Source: Oceanospirillaceae bacterium (lineage in GTDB: Bacteria; Pseudomonadota; Gammaproteobacteria; Pseudomonadales; Balneatricaceae). Taken from it: 42,447 bases of DNA. Where the stretch lies: NCBI GenBank assembly GCA_013373085.1, contig JABXIM010000008.1, forward strand, positions 1-42,447, written 5' to 3'. This document shows positions 8,100 to 17,210 of the stretch, piece after piece. The notes beneath the pieces were generated by a model that was not told the DNA's origin, made no database searches, and saw nothing but the letters and a program-made list of their open reading frames with translations. Position numbers and translations under genes: made by a program. The first letter of the stretch is position 1; the number at the start of each line of letters is the position of its first letter.

Positions 8100-8629
8100 G
8101 GCGGAAAATGCTGCAGAATGGCCTGGATCTGCGCCTGGATCTCGGCCTCGCGCTCAGCCGGCGTATCGGCCCGCGAAGGCCGTCCGGAATAACTGCCGCG
8201 CCAGACCAGCCGGTGCTCGGAATCGAGCACGTCCAGGGTCAGGATCCGTTCGATATAGGGTTCGGCCACGGTATGGGAATAGGCCGGGCCCCAATAGGGG
8301 CGATGATAGCCCCAGAAGAAAGGGTCGTCGTAGTAAGTGCGGTAGCGCACCCGCTGCACATCCTGCAGGCGGTAATCGACGAGAAAATCCGGGTTGGCCT
8401 GCGCTTCGCTGTAACCGTGCCACTTGAGCTGCTGGCTGATGGCGTTGCGGATGCGCCGGTCCGTCAGGCCATCCTGCTGCGCGATTGCGACGGAATCGCC
8501 ATTGGCCCAGCCGAAGGTCCGCATCAGCCCGAAGGCCGTGCCAGGCTGGTAATCCACCGACACCCGCTGACCGGCACAGCCGGCCAGCGAAAGCAGGCAC
8601 AAGAGTATCAGAAGCCATCGGGTCGGCAT
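8096..8629 (-). CDS. DUF4136 lipoprotein
   Basis: 177 aa. It starts MPTRWLLILLCLLSLAGCAG, a lipoprotein signal with LAGC lipobox, so it should be anchored to a membrane through Cys18. The mature part has the DUF4136 layout: FGLMRTFGWANGD, RIRNAISQQLKWHGYSEA, PDFLVDYRLQ, a Tyr/Trp/Pro-rich loop (DDPFFWGYHRPYWGPAYSH) and a LDVLDSEHRLVWRGSYSG strand near the end. Function is unknown. GAGGAG lies upstream of the ATG. It converges on the TVP38-FAD fusion with a 4-base overlap. Confidence 0.85.
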   Translation of the reverse strand: MPTRWLLILLCLLSLAGCAGQRVSVDYQPGTAFGLMRTFGWANGDSVAIAQQDGLTDRRIRNAISQQLKWHGYSEAQANPDFLVDYRLQDVQRVRYRTYYDDPFFWGYHRPYWGPAYSHTVAEPYIERILTLDVLDSEHRLVWRGSYSGRPSRADTPAEREAEIQAQIQAILQHFPP

Positions 8630-8692
8630 GGGGCAGCTCCTCGCGCAGGGAATACCTCGATAGACCCGCCCTGCGCGCCCGGGTTCAGAGCC

Positions 8693-8836
8693 GGTGGAAT
8701 GCGCTTGCTTCGCTCATTCCACCCTACGACCTGCCGCAGACCAGGGCGCCTGCGGCGCCCATGATGGGTTACGCGATGCCAATTTCCGCAGCAACCGGTT
8801 AAGGATTTACCGGTGCATCGCTCCCCCCATCCTACG
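8693..8836. repeat. Intergenic repeat, family B copy 1
   Basis: A first hairpin (GGTGGAATGCGCTTGC ... ATTCCACCCTACG, 8693-8728) is followed by a second unit from GATGGGTTACGCGATGCC (8763) to CCATCCTACG (8836). The right terminus carries the ureG stop codon: ureG ends AGT TCG TAG and TAGGATGGGG is the repeat end. Related units are at 17071, 23484, 32517 and 42156. Confidence 0.7.
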
Positions 8837-9461
8837 AACTGACCTTCTTTTCCAGCATGCCTTCGCGAACGATAAAGTCGATGATTTCATCGAGACCCTT
8901 GCCTTCCTTGAGGTTGGTGAAGACGTAGGGTTTGCCCGGACGCATGCGCTGGGTGTCCGCCTCCATCACCGCGAGGTCGGCGCCGACATGGGGCGCCAGG
9001 TCGATCTTGTTGATCACCAGCAGGTCGGATCGGGTGATGCCCGGTCCGCCCTTGCGCGGGATTTTCTCGCCTTCGGCGACGTCGATCACATAGATGCACA
9101 GGTCCGCCAGCTCCGGGCTGAAGGTCGCGCTGAGGTTGTCGCCGCCGCTCTCGACGAAGACGACGTCGAGGGTTTTGTGACGCTTGGCCAGTTCCTCGAC
9201 CGCCGCCAGGTTCATCGACGCATCCTCGCGAATCGCGGTGTGGGGGCAGCCGCCGGTTTCGACGCCGATAATGCGGTCCGCGGCCAGTGCCTCGGCGCGG
9301 GTGAGAATCTTGGCATCCTCCTGGGTGTAGATATCGTTGGTCACCACGGCGATATCGAAGTCATCGCGAATCGCCTTGCACAGCACCTCCAGCAGCGCGG
9401 TCTTGCCGGAGCCCACCGGGCCGCCGATGCCAATGCGCAGCGGGGATTTGTAGTCACTCAT
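8832..9461 (-). CDS. ureG: Urease accessory GTPase UreG
   Basis: 209 aa. SIMIBI-class GTPase with P-loop [15 protein letters not shown] at the N-terminus, the nickel-binding CPH motif in [18 protein letters not shown] (near residue 75), [17 protein letters not shown] and the NKID guanine-recognition motif. It hydrolyses GTP during nickel insertion into urease with UreD, UreF and UreE. It is the last gene of the ureABC-E-F-G cluster. GAGGAAGAACA precedes the ATG. Its TAG stop falls in a family B repeat. Confidence 0.97.
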   Translation of the reverse strand: MSDYKSPLRIGIGGPVGSGKTALLEVLCKAIRDDFDIAVVTNDIYTQEDAKILTRAEALAADRIIGVETGGCPHTAIREDASMNLAAVEELAKRHKTLDVVFVESGGDNLSATFSPELADLCIYVIDVAEGEKIPRKGGPGITRSDLLVINKIDLAPHVGADLAVMEADTQRMRPGKPYVFTNLKEGKGLDEIIDFIVREGMLEKKVSS

Positions 9462-9514
9462 TGTTCTTCCTCATGAACCGAACAGTCTCGTCTATTACGT
9501 GTCCAGGGCACAGG

Positions 9515-9542
9515 GCAGCCACCGGCAATTTGCAGTGGCTGC
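9515..9542 (-). other. Stem-loop in the ureF-ureG gap
   Basis: GCAGCCAC (9515-9522) and GTGGCTGC (9535-9542) are a perfect 8-bp inverted repeat in the 91-base gap between ureF and ureG. There is no T-run downstream in the direction of transcription, so it looks more like an mRNA processing or stability element than a terminator. Confidence 0.45.
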
Positions 9543-9552
9543 TCCTCCCGCC

Positions 9553-10218
9553 TCATGAACGGAATAAGCGTGTGTACTGGGTCTCGTGCCGGCTGCTGGC
9601 GATCGCCAGCGCCGGTGTCGAGCTGCCGATAAGATCGTCGTCGACGCTCAGCGCCCGGGCCACAGCGGCCGGTATCCGCCCGGACAGCCGCAGCAGCAGT
9701 TGCTGACCGGCGGTCTGGCCCAGCGGTACCAGCTTGACGCCGGCCATCACGGCATTTTCGAGCCAGCTCCAGCAGTACCCGCCAAGGGCATCCTCTAGGC
9801 CGATATCCCAGCGGGTGGCGGCCAGCGCGAAGCCCGCCAGCTGGGTGCTGTCCAGGCTCGATCGCAACGCCCCGGGCACCTCGACGCCAAGCTGCGGCAG
9901 CAGTGTCGTCAGGGCGGCGCCACGCTGGCGCTCTTCCTTGCGCAGCTCGGACGTTTCGCGACAGGCCAGCAGCCAGTCGCAGTGATGCCCGACGGCGTCG
10001 GCGTCGCCCTGAGCAACGGCGTCGTACAGCCTGGCGAGCAGCGGCAGTTCCAGCGTTACCAGGCTGTGTTCGAGCACGCTTTCGAGCCAATCGCCGAGGC
10101 CGTCGGCCGATGTCACCCAGCCGCGCTCGATGGCCCACTCGAGGCCCTGCGAATAGGTGAATGCTCCAACCGGCAGCGACGGGCTGATCAGCTGGTACAG
10201 GCGCAGGTCCGCCAGCAT
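9553..10218 (-). CDS. ureF: Urease accessory protein UreF
   Basis: 221 aa, all-helical. The N-terminus [28 protein letters not shown] is the UreF signature, followed by [22 protein letters not shown] and a C-terminal [13 protein letters not shown] tail that other UreF proteins also carry and that contacts UreG/UreD. UreF acts as a GTPase regulator in the UreD-UreF-UreG maturation complex. It begins 4 bases after the mini UreJ stop, with AAGGGCG as ribosome site overlapping that stop. Confidence 0.96.
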   Translation of the reverse strand: MLADLRLYQLISPSLPVGAFTYSQGLEWAIERGWVTSADGLGDWLESVLEHSLVTLELPLLARLYDAVAQGDADAVGHHCDWLLACRETSELRKEERQRGAALTTLLPQLGVEVPGALRSSLDSTQLAGFALAATRWDIGLEDALGGYCWSWLENAVMAGVKLVPLGQTAGQQLLLRLSGRIPAAVARALSVDDDLIGSSTPALAIASSRHETQYTRLFRS

Positions 10219-10222
10219 GCCG

Positions 10223-10444
10223 TTAGCGCCCTTCGTGGTCGTCGTGTTTGCGTGCCGAGCGCTTCGGCTTCAGGACCAGGAACAGCGCAATGCCGATCAC
10301 CGCCAGCATGGCCAGGTGATCGGGGCTGGTCAGCTGGTGCGCCAGCGCCCCGGCCATGCCTTCACCCTGATGTTCACCGTGCGCCAGCACCAGCGGCGAG
10401 GCAAAGGTGGTGGCGGCCAGGGTCAGCTTTTGTTTGAAATTCAT
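10223..10444 (-). CDS. Miniature HupE/UreJ-like membrane protein
   Basis: 73 aa between ureE and ureF. The N-terminus is a signal peptide ([21 protein letters not shown]), so the mature chain starts with HGEHQGEG, a His-rich stretch like that of HupE/UreJ. It then has [25 protein letters not shown], which resembles the LxHPLTGxDHLLAMLAVG first helix of UreJ, and stops after a basic tail ([15 protein letters not shown]). Ordinary UreJ/HupE are about 190-200 aa with six helices and act as nickel or cobalt permeases. Here only one helix is left, yet the frame is intact with a good ribosome site (CGGAGAAG), so it seems to be a real short protein. A role in nickel supply is inferred from context. 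Confidence 0.75.
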   Translation of the reverse strand: MNFKQKLTLAATTFASPLVLAHGEHQGEGMAGALAHQLTSPDHLAMLAVIGIALFLVLKPKRSARKHDDHEGR

Positions 10445-10475
10445 CGTGGCTTCTCCGTTTCAACTTGTCCGTTTT

Positions 10476-10976
10476 TTAATGGTGGTGGCCATCCTGATTG
10501 TGATGGTGGCCATGGTCGTGGCCGCTATCCCCGTGGTGGTGATGGCCGTGACCGCTGCTCTGATAGGCGCCCGCCTCCGGCTCGAACGGCGCCTGTTCGC
10601 TGGCCACTTCGAGTCCGAGCCCGCGTACCATATCGTCGAGCACGTGGTCGTGCAGGTAGCGAATCCAGCCGGCCTCGACCTGCAGCGGCACGTGGCGGTT
10701 ACCGAGGTGGTAGCAGGCCCGGGCCAGCAGCAGGGCGTCACCGGAACGTACCGTGGAGACGCTTTCCGGCGCCGATTCGACCTGTACCACCAGGCCGTCG
10801 TCGCTTTCGAGCAGATCGCCGTGGCGCAGAACAAGTCCGCGCGGCAGGAACAAGCCCACCTCGCGGCCGTCGGTCAGCTCGGCCCGCAGCCGGCTCTTGA
10901 TGCGCTTGTCGATTGGCAGCCGCAGCACCGCCGCGTGGGGCTTCGCTTCGGGCAGCACCCGGGTCAGTTTGATCAT
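10476..10976 (-). CDS. ureE: Urease accessory nickel chaperone UreE
   Basis: 166 aa. N-terminal peptide-binding domain ([44 protein letters not shown]) and a metal-binding domain with [35 protein letters not shown], which supplies the dimer-interface nickel site. The C-terminus is a long His tail ([17 protein letters not shown]...), a nickel storage tail as in Klebsiella UreE. It delivers nickel to the UreG complex. ureE is separated from ureC by a family A palindrome. Confidence 0.96.
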   Translation of the reverse strand: MIKLTRVLPEAKPHAAVLRLPIDKRIKSRLRAELTDGREVGLFLPRGLVLRHGDLLESDDGLVVQVESAPESVSTVRSGDALLLARACYHLGNRHVPLQVEAGWIRYLHDHVLDDMVRGLGLEVASEQAPFEPEAGAYQSSGHGHHHHGDSGHDHGHHHNQDGHHH

Positions 10977-10991
10977 GTGTGAACCTTATTT

Positions 10992-11058
10992 GTGGGAGCG
11001 ACGCCCCGTCGCGAATGGCTCCGATGCCGGGACATTCGCGGCGAGGCGCCGCTCCCAC
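10992..11058. repeat. REP-like palindromic element, family A copy 3, inside the ure operon
   Basis: GTGGGAGCGACGCCCCGTCG at the left and GGCGAGGCGCCGCTCCCAC at the right form a long imperfect hairpin that fills the gap between ureC and ureE. In the mRNA it would separate the structural genes from the accessory genes and could give the upstream ureABC part more stability. Confidence 0.78.
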
Positions 11059-11067
11059 AATCGTTAA

Positions 11068-12770
<1,703 letters not shown>

Positions 12771-12771
<1 letters not shown>

Positions 12772-12857
12772 CAGCTACACCTCCCTGCAAACAAAAGCCG
12801 GTGGTCGGCCGCTCTCGAAACCAACTCGGCATAGGCCTGTCGTGAAATTTTGGCCAT
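12771..12857 (-). CDS. 28-aa coupled ORF between ureB and ureC that duplicates the ureC N-terminus
   Basis: The peptide begins [11 protein letters not shown], identical to the first 11 residues of UreC, then diverges ([11 protein letters not shown]...). At DNA level 29 bases (12829-12857) match the ureC start (12743-12771) with two silent changes, and a CCGGTGGTCGG stretch that follows is also shared. The ORF starts in a TAATG overlap with the ureB stop and ends in a TGATG overlap with the ureC start, in a different frame from ureC. So ureB, this ORF and ureC form an unbroken chain of coupled cistrons. It is best explained by a small duplication; whether the peptide does anything is unknown. 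Confidence 0.6.
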
Positions 12858-13162
12858 TACAGATCCCCCATGACCTTGCCCTGGAAGCCATAGACCTTGC
12901 GGTCACCGGCGTAGGCGACCAGCTCCACGGTACGGGTCTGGCCAGGCTCGAAGCGCACCGCGGTACCGGCGGCGATATTGAGGCGAAAGCCCCGCGCCTG
13001 GTCACGGTCGAAACGCAGCGCGTCGTTGACTTCGAAGAAGTGGTAGTGGGAGCCGACCTGAATCGGCCGGTCGCCGGTATTGGCGACCTCGACGGTGACA
13101 GTTGGACGGCCGGCGTTGAGCTCGATATCGCCGTCCTGAACGATGATCTCTCCGGGTATCAT
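12857..13162 (-). CDS. ureB: Urease beta subunit UreB
   Basis: 101 aa. Typical Ure[20 protein letters not shown] at the start, [19 protein letters not shown] in the middle, and [16 protein letters not shown] and [10 protein letters not shown] at the end. It is a structural subunit of the (UreABC)3 trimer. It follows ureA after 9 bases. The TAA stop overlaps the ATG of the small coupled ORF (TAATG). Confidence 0.97.
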   Translation of the reverse strand: MIPGEIIVQDGDIELNAGRPTVTVEVANTGDRPIQVGSHYHFFEVNDALRFDRDQARGFRLNIAAGTAVRFEPGQTRTVELVAYAGDRKVYGFQGKVMGDL

Positions 13163-13171
13163 AGTGCCTCC

Positions 13172-13474
13172 TCAGACGATCGGGTCGTGAACGGTGACCA
13201 GCTTGGTGCCATCCGGGAAGGTCGCCTCGACCTGCACCTCGTGCACCATTTCGGCCACCCCCTCCATGACGTCGTCGATACTCAGCAGCGTACGCCCGTA
13301 GTCCATCAGTTCGGCGACAGTGCGGCCGTCGCGGGCGCCCTCGAGGATGGCGGCGCTGATGTAGGCCACCGCTTCGGGGTAATTCAGCTTCAAACCGCGC
13401 GCCTTGCGGCGCTCGGCCAGCAAGCCGGCCGTGAACAGCAGCAGCTTGTCCTTCTCCCGGGGTGTTAATTCCAT
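13172..13474 (-). CDS. ureA: Urease gamma subunit UreA
   Basis: 100 aa, the standard length, from [23 protein letters not shown] to [16 protein letters not shown]. The frame is open 46 codons further upstream, but the ATG at 13474 has a good GGAGAGG ribosome site and fits all UreA starts. It is the first gene of ureABC-E-(mini J)-F-G. The upstream region may hold a nitrogen-regulated promoter (weak sigma-54 match at 13647-13660). Confidence 0.97.
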   Translation of the reverse strand: MELTPREKDKLLLFTAGLLAERRKARGLKLNYPEAVAYISAAILEGARDGRTVAELMDYGRTLLSIDDVMEGVAEMVHEVQVEATFPDGTKLVTVHDPIV

Positions 13475-13646
13475 GAATGACCTCTCCGTAGGTAAGCGTG
13501 AGACAGGGCCCGGCCCATCGCTGACATTCCGTCTGCAATACCCAGACCAATCTGGAAAGTCGAGATATTGTTCACAATTCGGGTCATTATTGGCACCACG
13601 GCGCACCATCACCGTGCGAGCAGTACGGTAAATGCACCTTTATGGC

Positions 13647-13660
13647 GCATTTGTCGCACC
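13647..13660 (-). promoter_or_regulatory. Weak candidate sigma-54 promoter for ureA
   Basis: On the minus strand the sequence TTGGTGCGACAAATGCGC keeps the obligatory GG-N10-GC spacing of -24/-12 promoters but misses several consensus bases (TGGCAC-N5-TTGCA). It would give a leader of about 160 bases before ureA. Much weaker than the urtA site. Confidence 0.3.
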
Positions 13661-13695
13661 AAGCCGATGCCCGTGCATCAGCATGAAACACCTTG

Positions 13696-14175
13696 TCAGC
13701 GAGCTTCCTTTTCTGCTCTCGACAGTTGCTCCCAGACCGGATTACCCCAGAGCGGCACGGTCGACAGCGAGTGCTTGTGGCTGCCCTGAACCTCCTTGGT
13801 AGAATAGCTGACGTATAGCAGGGTGCGGTTTTCGGCGTCGTAGATGCGGCGTACCTTGAGCGATTTGAACAGCACGCTCTTCGAGGTCCGGAACAGCACC
13901 TCGCCGCTCTTCGATTTATCGATAGAGGCGATCATCTCGGCGGTGATGGGGCCGGTCTGACGGCAGGCGATGCCCATGTCCGATGGATCGGCAAAATCCA
14001 GATTGGCCTCGACATGGCTGATATGGCAGGTGACGCCGGGAATCTTCGGGTCCCGCAACATTTCCAGTTTGATGTCCTTGGTGGTGAAGACGCCGAGGCT
14101 GACCTCACCGACCTCGTTATCGGAACAGCCGCCAAGCAGCAATGCCGCCGCCAGCGCCAGGAGCGGTTTTCGCAT
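13696..14175 (-). CDS. creA: CreA-family lipoprotein
   Basis: 159 aa from the ATG at 14175, which has GGAGGT 8 bases upstream; a TTG start 18 bases earlier is less likely. It begins MRKPLLALAAALLLGGCSD, a lipoprotein signal with LGGC lipobox. The rest is CreA-like: GEVSLGVFTTKDIKLEMLRDPKIPGVTCHISH, DPSDMGIACRQTGPI, GEVLFRTSKSVLFKSLKVRRIYD and NTLLYVSYSTKEVQGSHKHSLSTVPLW-type ending. CreA is a periplasmic protein of unknown role; E. coli CreA is exported but not clearly lipidated. It sits between ureD and ureA without an obvious link to urease. Confidence 0.9.
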   Translation of the reverse strand: MRKPLLALAAALLLGGCSDNEVGEVSLGVFTTKDIKLEMLRDPKIPGVTCHISHVEANLDFADPSDMGIACRQTGPITAEMIASIDKSKSGEVLFRTSKSVLFKSLKVRRIYDAENRTLLYVSYSTKEVQGSHKHSLSTVPLWGNPVWEQLSRAEKEAR

Positions 14176-14487
14176 TCGGGATACCTCCGTCAAAATTTAA
14201 CCCGGCGAGTTAATACCTGAAGCAGGGATGCTTCACCATTGGTCGCAGGCCAATGCGAACGCCACGGAAACCAGCATGTCCACGCACCTGCGCCCGTTTC
14301 CGTGGCGTGATGTGCAAAGAGGTAGGGAACCTATTTGCACGCCAGGTTGATAGCACCAGTGTGCCAGCTGCCCGATGATGTCGTGAAGCCATTGCGCCGG
14401 CATGACGCCTATTTCAGCATCGATTCAGTTCTACGCTGTCCTAATAGGTGTATCCCTCAGCAACAGCTTCGCATCGGAGGTGCCCCC
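14176..14487. other. Divergent intergenic region with two long palindromes
   Basis: 312 bases between creA (minus) and the Arg/Asp-rich lipoprotein (plus). It contains a 13-bp inverted repeat (ACGCCACGGAAAC at 14259-14271 with GTTTCCGTGGCGT at 14296-14308) and a 29-base palindrome bounded by GTGCAAA (14312-14318) and TTTGCAC (14334-14340) whose inner arms AGGT/ACCT also pair. No gene was seen. Confidence 0.6.
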
Positions 14488-15411
14488 ATGGCAGCCAAAT
14501 GGCTCAAGGGCCTGACGTTGTTGGCCGCGACGCTGCTGGCGGCCTGCGCGCACGATCCCTATTACGTCAGCGGGCATGTCGGCGGCAGCGGCTATTACAG
14601 CAGCGCCTACGACGACTATTACTTCTACCCTGATGTCGGCGTCTACTTCAGCATTCGCTCCGGCGACTACTGGTACCGCCCCCATGACCACTGGGTACGG
14701 GTACGCCAGTTGCCGTCGCATTACCACCTGAATCATCGCCACCGCGTCAAGCTGAAGCTCGATCGCGAACGACCCTGGCGCTACTACGATGACCACCGAA
14801 GAGGGCATTACCGCAGCTACGACTCCGATCGGGACCGGCGCGGAGACCGGGACCGGGACTGGCGCCGGGAGCACTACTGGCAACGGGATGGGAGCAGTCT
14901 GCAGGACCGAAACCGGCAGTGGAACAGACGCGAGAACCGGGACTGGAACCGGTCAGAACGGCGTGAGACAAGCCGGGAGCGGCACCAGGATCGGGACGGG
15001 AACCGTAACCTGGCTCCCCGACAGGGTGATTTCCGGCGCTTCGACGACGACTCCAGTCGGGATCGCGAGCAGCGCCGAACGGACCGCCGCGATCGTGACT
15101 GGAACCGCAATCGCGACCGGGACAGGGCCACACCGCTGGAACGGATCATCCGGGAAAGACAACGACAGGAGCGCCTCAGGGAGCCCGGCAAGGCCGACGC
15201 CCTGCCACGACGCTCCCGTAACCGCGACGACGGGGACAGGCGCGAACATCGTCGGGAACGGGAGCATGCCCCGCCCCAGAACGCCTCACAGCGACAGGGT
15301 CAGCGCCAGGCCCGCCCCGACAGAGCGAAAGGGACCGACAGGGGCTCAGACAGGAGTCGCTGGATCAGGCAAAACGAACTGCCAGACGGGCGGCCGCACC
15401 GGGAACGCTGA
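14488..15411 (+). CDS. Arg/Asp-rich low-complexity lipoprotein, function unknown
   Basis: 307 aa from ATG 14488, with CGGAGGTG as ribosome site. It has a lipoprotein signal (MAAKWLKGLTLLAATLLAACA), then a Tyr-rich domain (YYVSGHVGGSGYYSSAYDDYYF, VYFSIRSGDYWYR, WVRVRQLPSHYHLNHRHRVKLKL) of about 110 residues of a kind seen in uncharacterised proteobacterial lipoproteins. The remaining about 190 residues are dominated by Arg, Asp, Asn, Glu and Gln in irregular RDRD/RNRD/RDWN repeats and must be disordered. The last 47 bases overlap the 3' end of the convergent racemase-like gene. It interrupts the urea gene cluster on the opposite strand. Confidence 0.75.
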   Translation: MAAKWLKGLTLLAATLLAACAHDPYYVSGHVGGSGYYSSAYDDYYFYPDVGVYFSIRSGDYWYRPHDHWVRVRQLPSHYHLNHRHRVKLKLDRERPWRYYDDHRRGHYRSYDSDRDRRGDRDRDWRREHYWQRDGSSLQDRNRQWNRRENRDWNRSERRETSRERHQDRDGNRNLAPRQGDFRRFDDDSSRDREQRRTDRRDRDWNRNRDRDRATPLERIIRERQRQERLREPGKADALPRRSRNRDDGDRREHRREREHAPPQNASQRQGQRQARPDRAKGTDRGSDRSRWIRQNELPDGRPHRER

Positions 15412-16087
15412 GCAGCGGCGGATTCAGCCCCGCCTGCTGCATCAGCTGCAGCGTATCCACCAGCTCCAGGGTTGCACTGAAGGCATCGAAAACCGGAATC
15501 TCAAACCCTTCCTGCACCAGCTCGCCCAGTCCGGAAAAGGCGCCGCCTCCCAGCAGAACGGCACCGGGATCGACATCGTCTATCAGCTGCGCCACATGCT
15601 GACGTAACCAGCGCGCCAGTTGCTGCGGCTCGGTAACCGGGTCGAACGCCAGTTGCGGCAACCCCTGAATCCCGACACAGCCGCTCGCCAGGTCGCGGCG
15701 TTTCAGTTCCTGCTGCAGCATCGACGGCCAGCGCCCGCCCACGGTGAGGATGGCATAGCGATCGCTGAGCTGCTGTGCAGCCCGGACACCGCCCTCGAAC
15801 AGGTCAATAAGCGGGAACGGTGAGCGGGCCCTGAGCCGCTCCACGTCCGGCAGTCCGAAGCAGCCGAGAATACCGAGAGACACCCCTTCCGGCGCCTGCC
15901 CCAGCATCGACTGCACCGCGTCGCAGGCCAGCAGGCACTGTTCCGGCGTGCGAATGTAAGGCGCCCCGTTTTGGGCGCTGACGCCCAGCACCTCGGTCTC
16001 GAAGTGGGACGATGCCAGCTGCACCATCCGATCGGTCAACGCAGTATTGGTATTGCCGTTCAGGATCAGATAGCGGGTCTCGGACAT
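15365..16087 (-). CDS. Asp/Glu/hydantoin racemase-family protein lacking the second catalytic Cys
   Basis: 240 aa. Family pattern: YLILNGNTNTALTDRM at the start, TPEQCLLACDAV, GILGCFGLPDVERLR with the first catalytic cysteine at C76, YAILTVGGRWPSML, and DPGAVLLGGGAFSGLGE at 173-189. In racemases of this superfamily that last segment reads LGCAG or LGCTG; here Gly181 replaces the second catalytic Cys. It may therefore not be a two-base racemase and could act as a lyase/decarboxylase-like relative. It lies just downstream of ureD on the same strand; a role in nitrogen-compound metabolism is only suggested. 3' end overlaps the lipoprotein gene. Confidence 0.8.
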   Translation of the reverse strand: MSETRYLILNGNTNTALTDRMVQLASSHFETEVLGVSAQNGAPYIRTPEQCLLACDAVQSMLGQAPEGVSLGILGCFGLPDVERLRARSPFPLIDLFEGGVRAAQQLSDRYAILTVGGRWPSMLQQELKRRDLASGCVGIQGLPQLAFDPVTEPQQLARWLRQHVAQLIDDVDPGAVLLGGGAFSGLGELVQEGFEIPVFDAFSATLELVDTLQLMQQAGLNPPLLSVPGAAARLAVRFA

Positions 16088-16215
16088 GCTCAGCCTTCCA
16101 GCGCGACTTCGTGAAGCTTCCCAGTCTAGACTAAAGTCGCATCAAGTCTATGACCTCCGGCAAACAATTCGACGTCCGACGCCTTGCTTTTCGCGATAGA
16201 TCCGCTATCCGGCTA

Positions 16216-17052
16216 TCAGGTCGCCCAGATTCTGGGCGGACAGGGCTCGAGCGCCAGCAGTCGACGCCGCAGCAGCTCCCAGATCGGGATCAGCGTTGCC
16301 TGCAGGTGTTCGGTATTCTGCCCCAGCATCCGCACCGCCAGCAGACCGTCGACCAGAGTGGCGCCAACCGGCAGGGCGGCGAAGCGCTCGTCGATGATGG
16401 CCTGCACTGCTTCGAGCGCTGTCTCGTCGGCCGGCGCGGCATAAAGGCTCGCCGCCATGGCGTGACCGCGTAGGCCGGCGGCGGCGCAAAACAGGTCGTC
16501 GCCGTTCACCTGCAGCTGGTCGATCAGCACCCGACGACCGGCGAGCCAGATCTCGGCACGGCTGTCCAGGCGCCCCTCATCGAAACGCTCGCCATTGGCC
16601 GGACGCCCCAGGCAATGCATCTCCCAACCGATGAAACGGCCGCCATCGGCGATCTCGATACGGCTGCGCAATCGGCTGCGGGCGGCGGGAAAGTAAATGT
16701 TCTCCTGCGGCAGCCACTCCAGGGTGGCACCGGCCTCGACGCGAAGATGCTGCGTCTGCAGCGCGGTCAATCCGGCCGAACGGTAGAATTTGGTCGCGCC
16801 CGGGGTGGTGATCAGCGCCTGTGCACCGCTGGCGACGTGCACATCGATCTCCAGCTCGTCCCCACCCACCACCCCTCCGGGCGGATGCAGCAGATAGCAG
16901 TGGCAAACGCCCTGCTCCGGATAAAAAGGCCTCTGCACCGCCAGCGGGCCGCGCTGGCTGCGGTGCTTGAGGCGCGTCTTGTCGAACCGGGCCTCGAAGC
17001 CCAGCTCCAGCCGCGCCTGCCAGCCGCGGGTCTCGGGTACTGCCATGTCCAT
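16216..17052 (-). CDS. ureD: Urease accessory protein UreD
   Basis: 278 aa from ATG 17052 (a second ATG at 17046 is possible; the ribosome site is weak). UreD features: LELGFEARFDKTRLKHRSQRGPLAVQRPFYPE, CHCYLLHPPGGVVGGDELEIDVHV, ALITTPGATKFYRS, LEWLPQENIYFPAARSR and FIGWEMHCLGRPANGERFDEG. It is the scaffold that binds apo-urease and conducts nickel from UreG. It follows urtE after 158 bases that hold two repeat elements, but is separated from ureA by about 2.7 kb, which is not the usual order. Confidence 0.96.
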   Translation of the reverse strand: MDMAVPETRGWQARLELGFEARFDKTRLKHRSQRGPLAVQRPFYPEQGVCHCYLLHPPGGVVGGDELEIDVHVASGAQALITTPGATKFYRSAGLTALQTQHLRVEAGATLEWLPQENIYFPAARSRLRSRIEIADGGRFIGWEMHCLGRPANGERFDEGRLDSRAEIWLAGRRVLIDQLQVNGDDLFCAAAGLRGHAMAASLYAAPADETALEAVQAIIDERFAALPVGATLVDGLLAVRMLGQNTEHLQATLIPIWELLRRRLLALEPCPPRIWAT

Positions 17053-17070
17053 CAATCTGTTCCCAAGCAG

Positions 17071-17110
17071 TGTTGGGTTACGGCGCTACGCGCCTGCACC
17101 CAACCTACGC
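17071..17110. repeat. Short hairpin repeat, family B copy 2
   Basis: GTTGGGT (17072-17078) and ACCCAAC (17098-17104) enclose GGCGCTACGCGCC, giving a strong stem-loop followed by CTACG. It lies 20 bases upstream of ureD and is a reduced form of the family B repeats. Confidence 0.65.
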
Positions 17111-17132
17111 AAAAAGCGATACGCCATTGATC

Positions 17133-17203
17133 GTGGGAGCGGCGCCCCGCCGCGAAGCCCCCTGTAACACAAGAGATGTTCGCAACGGGGCGTCGCTCCT
17201 GCG
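17133..17203. repeat. REP-like palindromic element, family A copy 4
   Basis: GTGGGAGCGGCGCCCCGCCG at the left and CGGGGCGTCGCTCC at the right. It ends 8 bases before the urtE stop codon and separates urtE from ureD. Confidence 0.72.
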
Positions 17204-17210
17204 TAATATT

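Noticed and set aside
13475-13612. 46-residue N-terminal extension of UreA
   Set aside because: UreA proteins are 100 aa and begin at MELTPREKD; the extension has no ribosome site.
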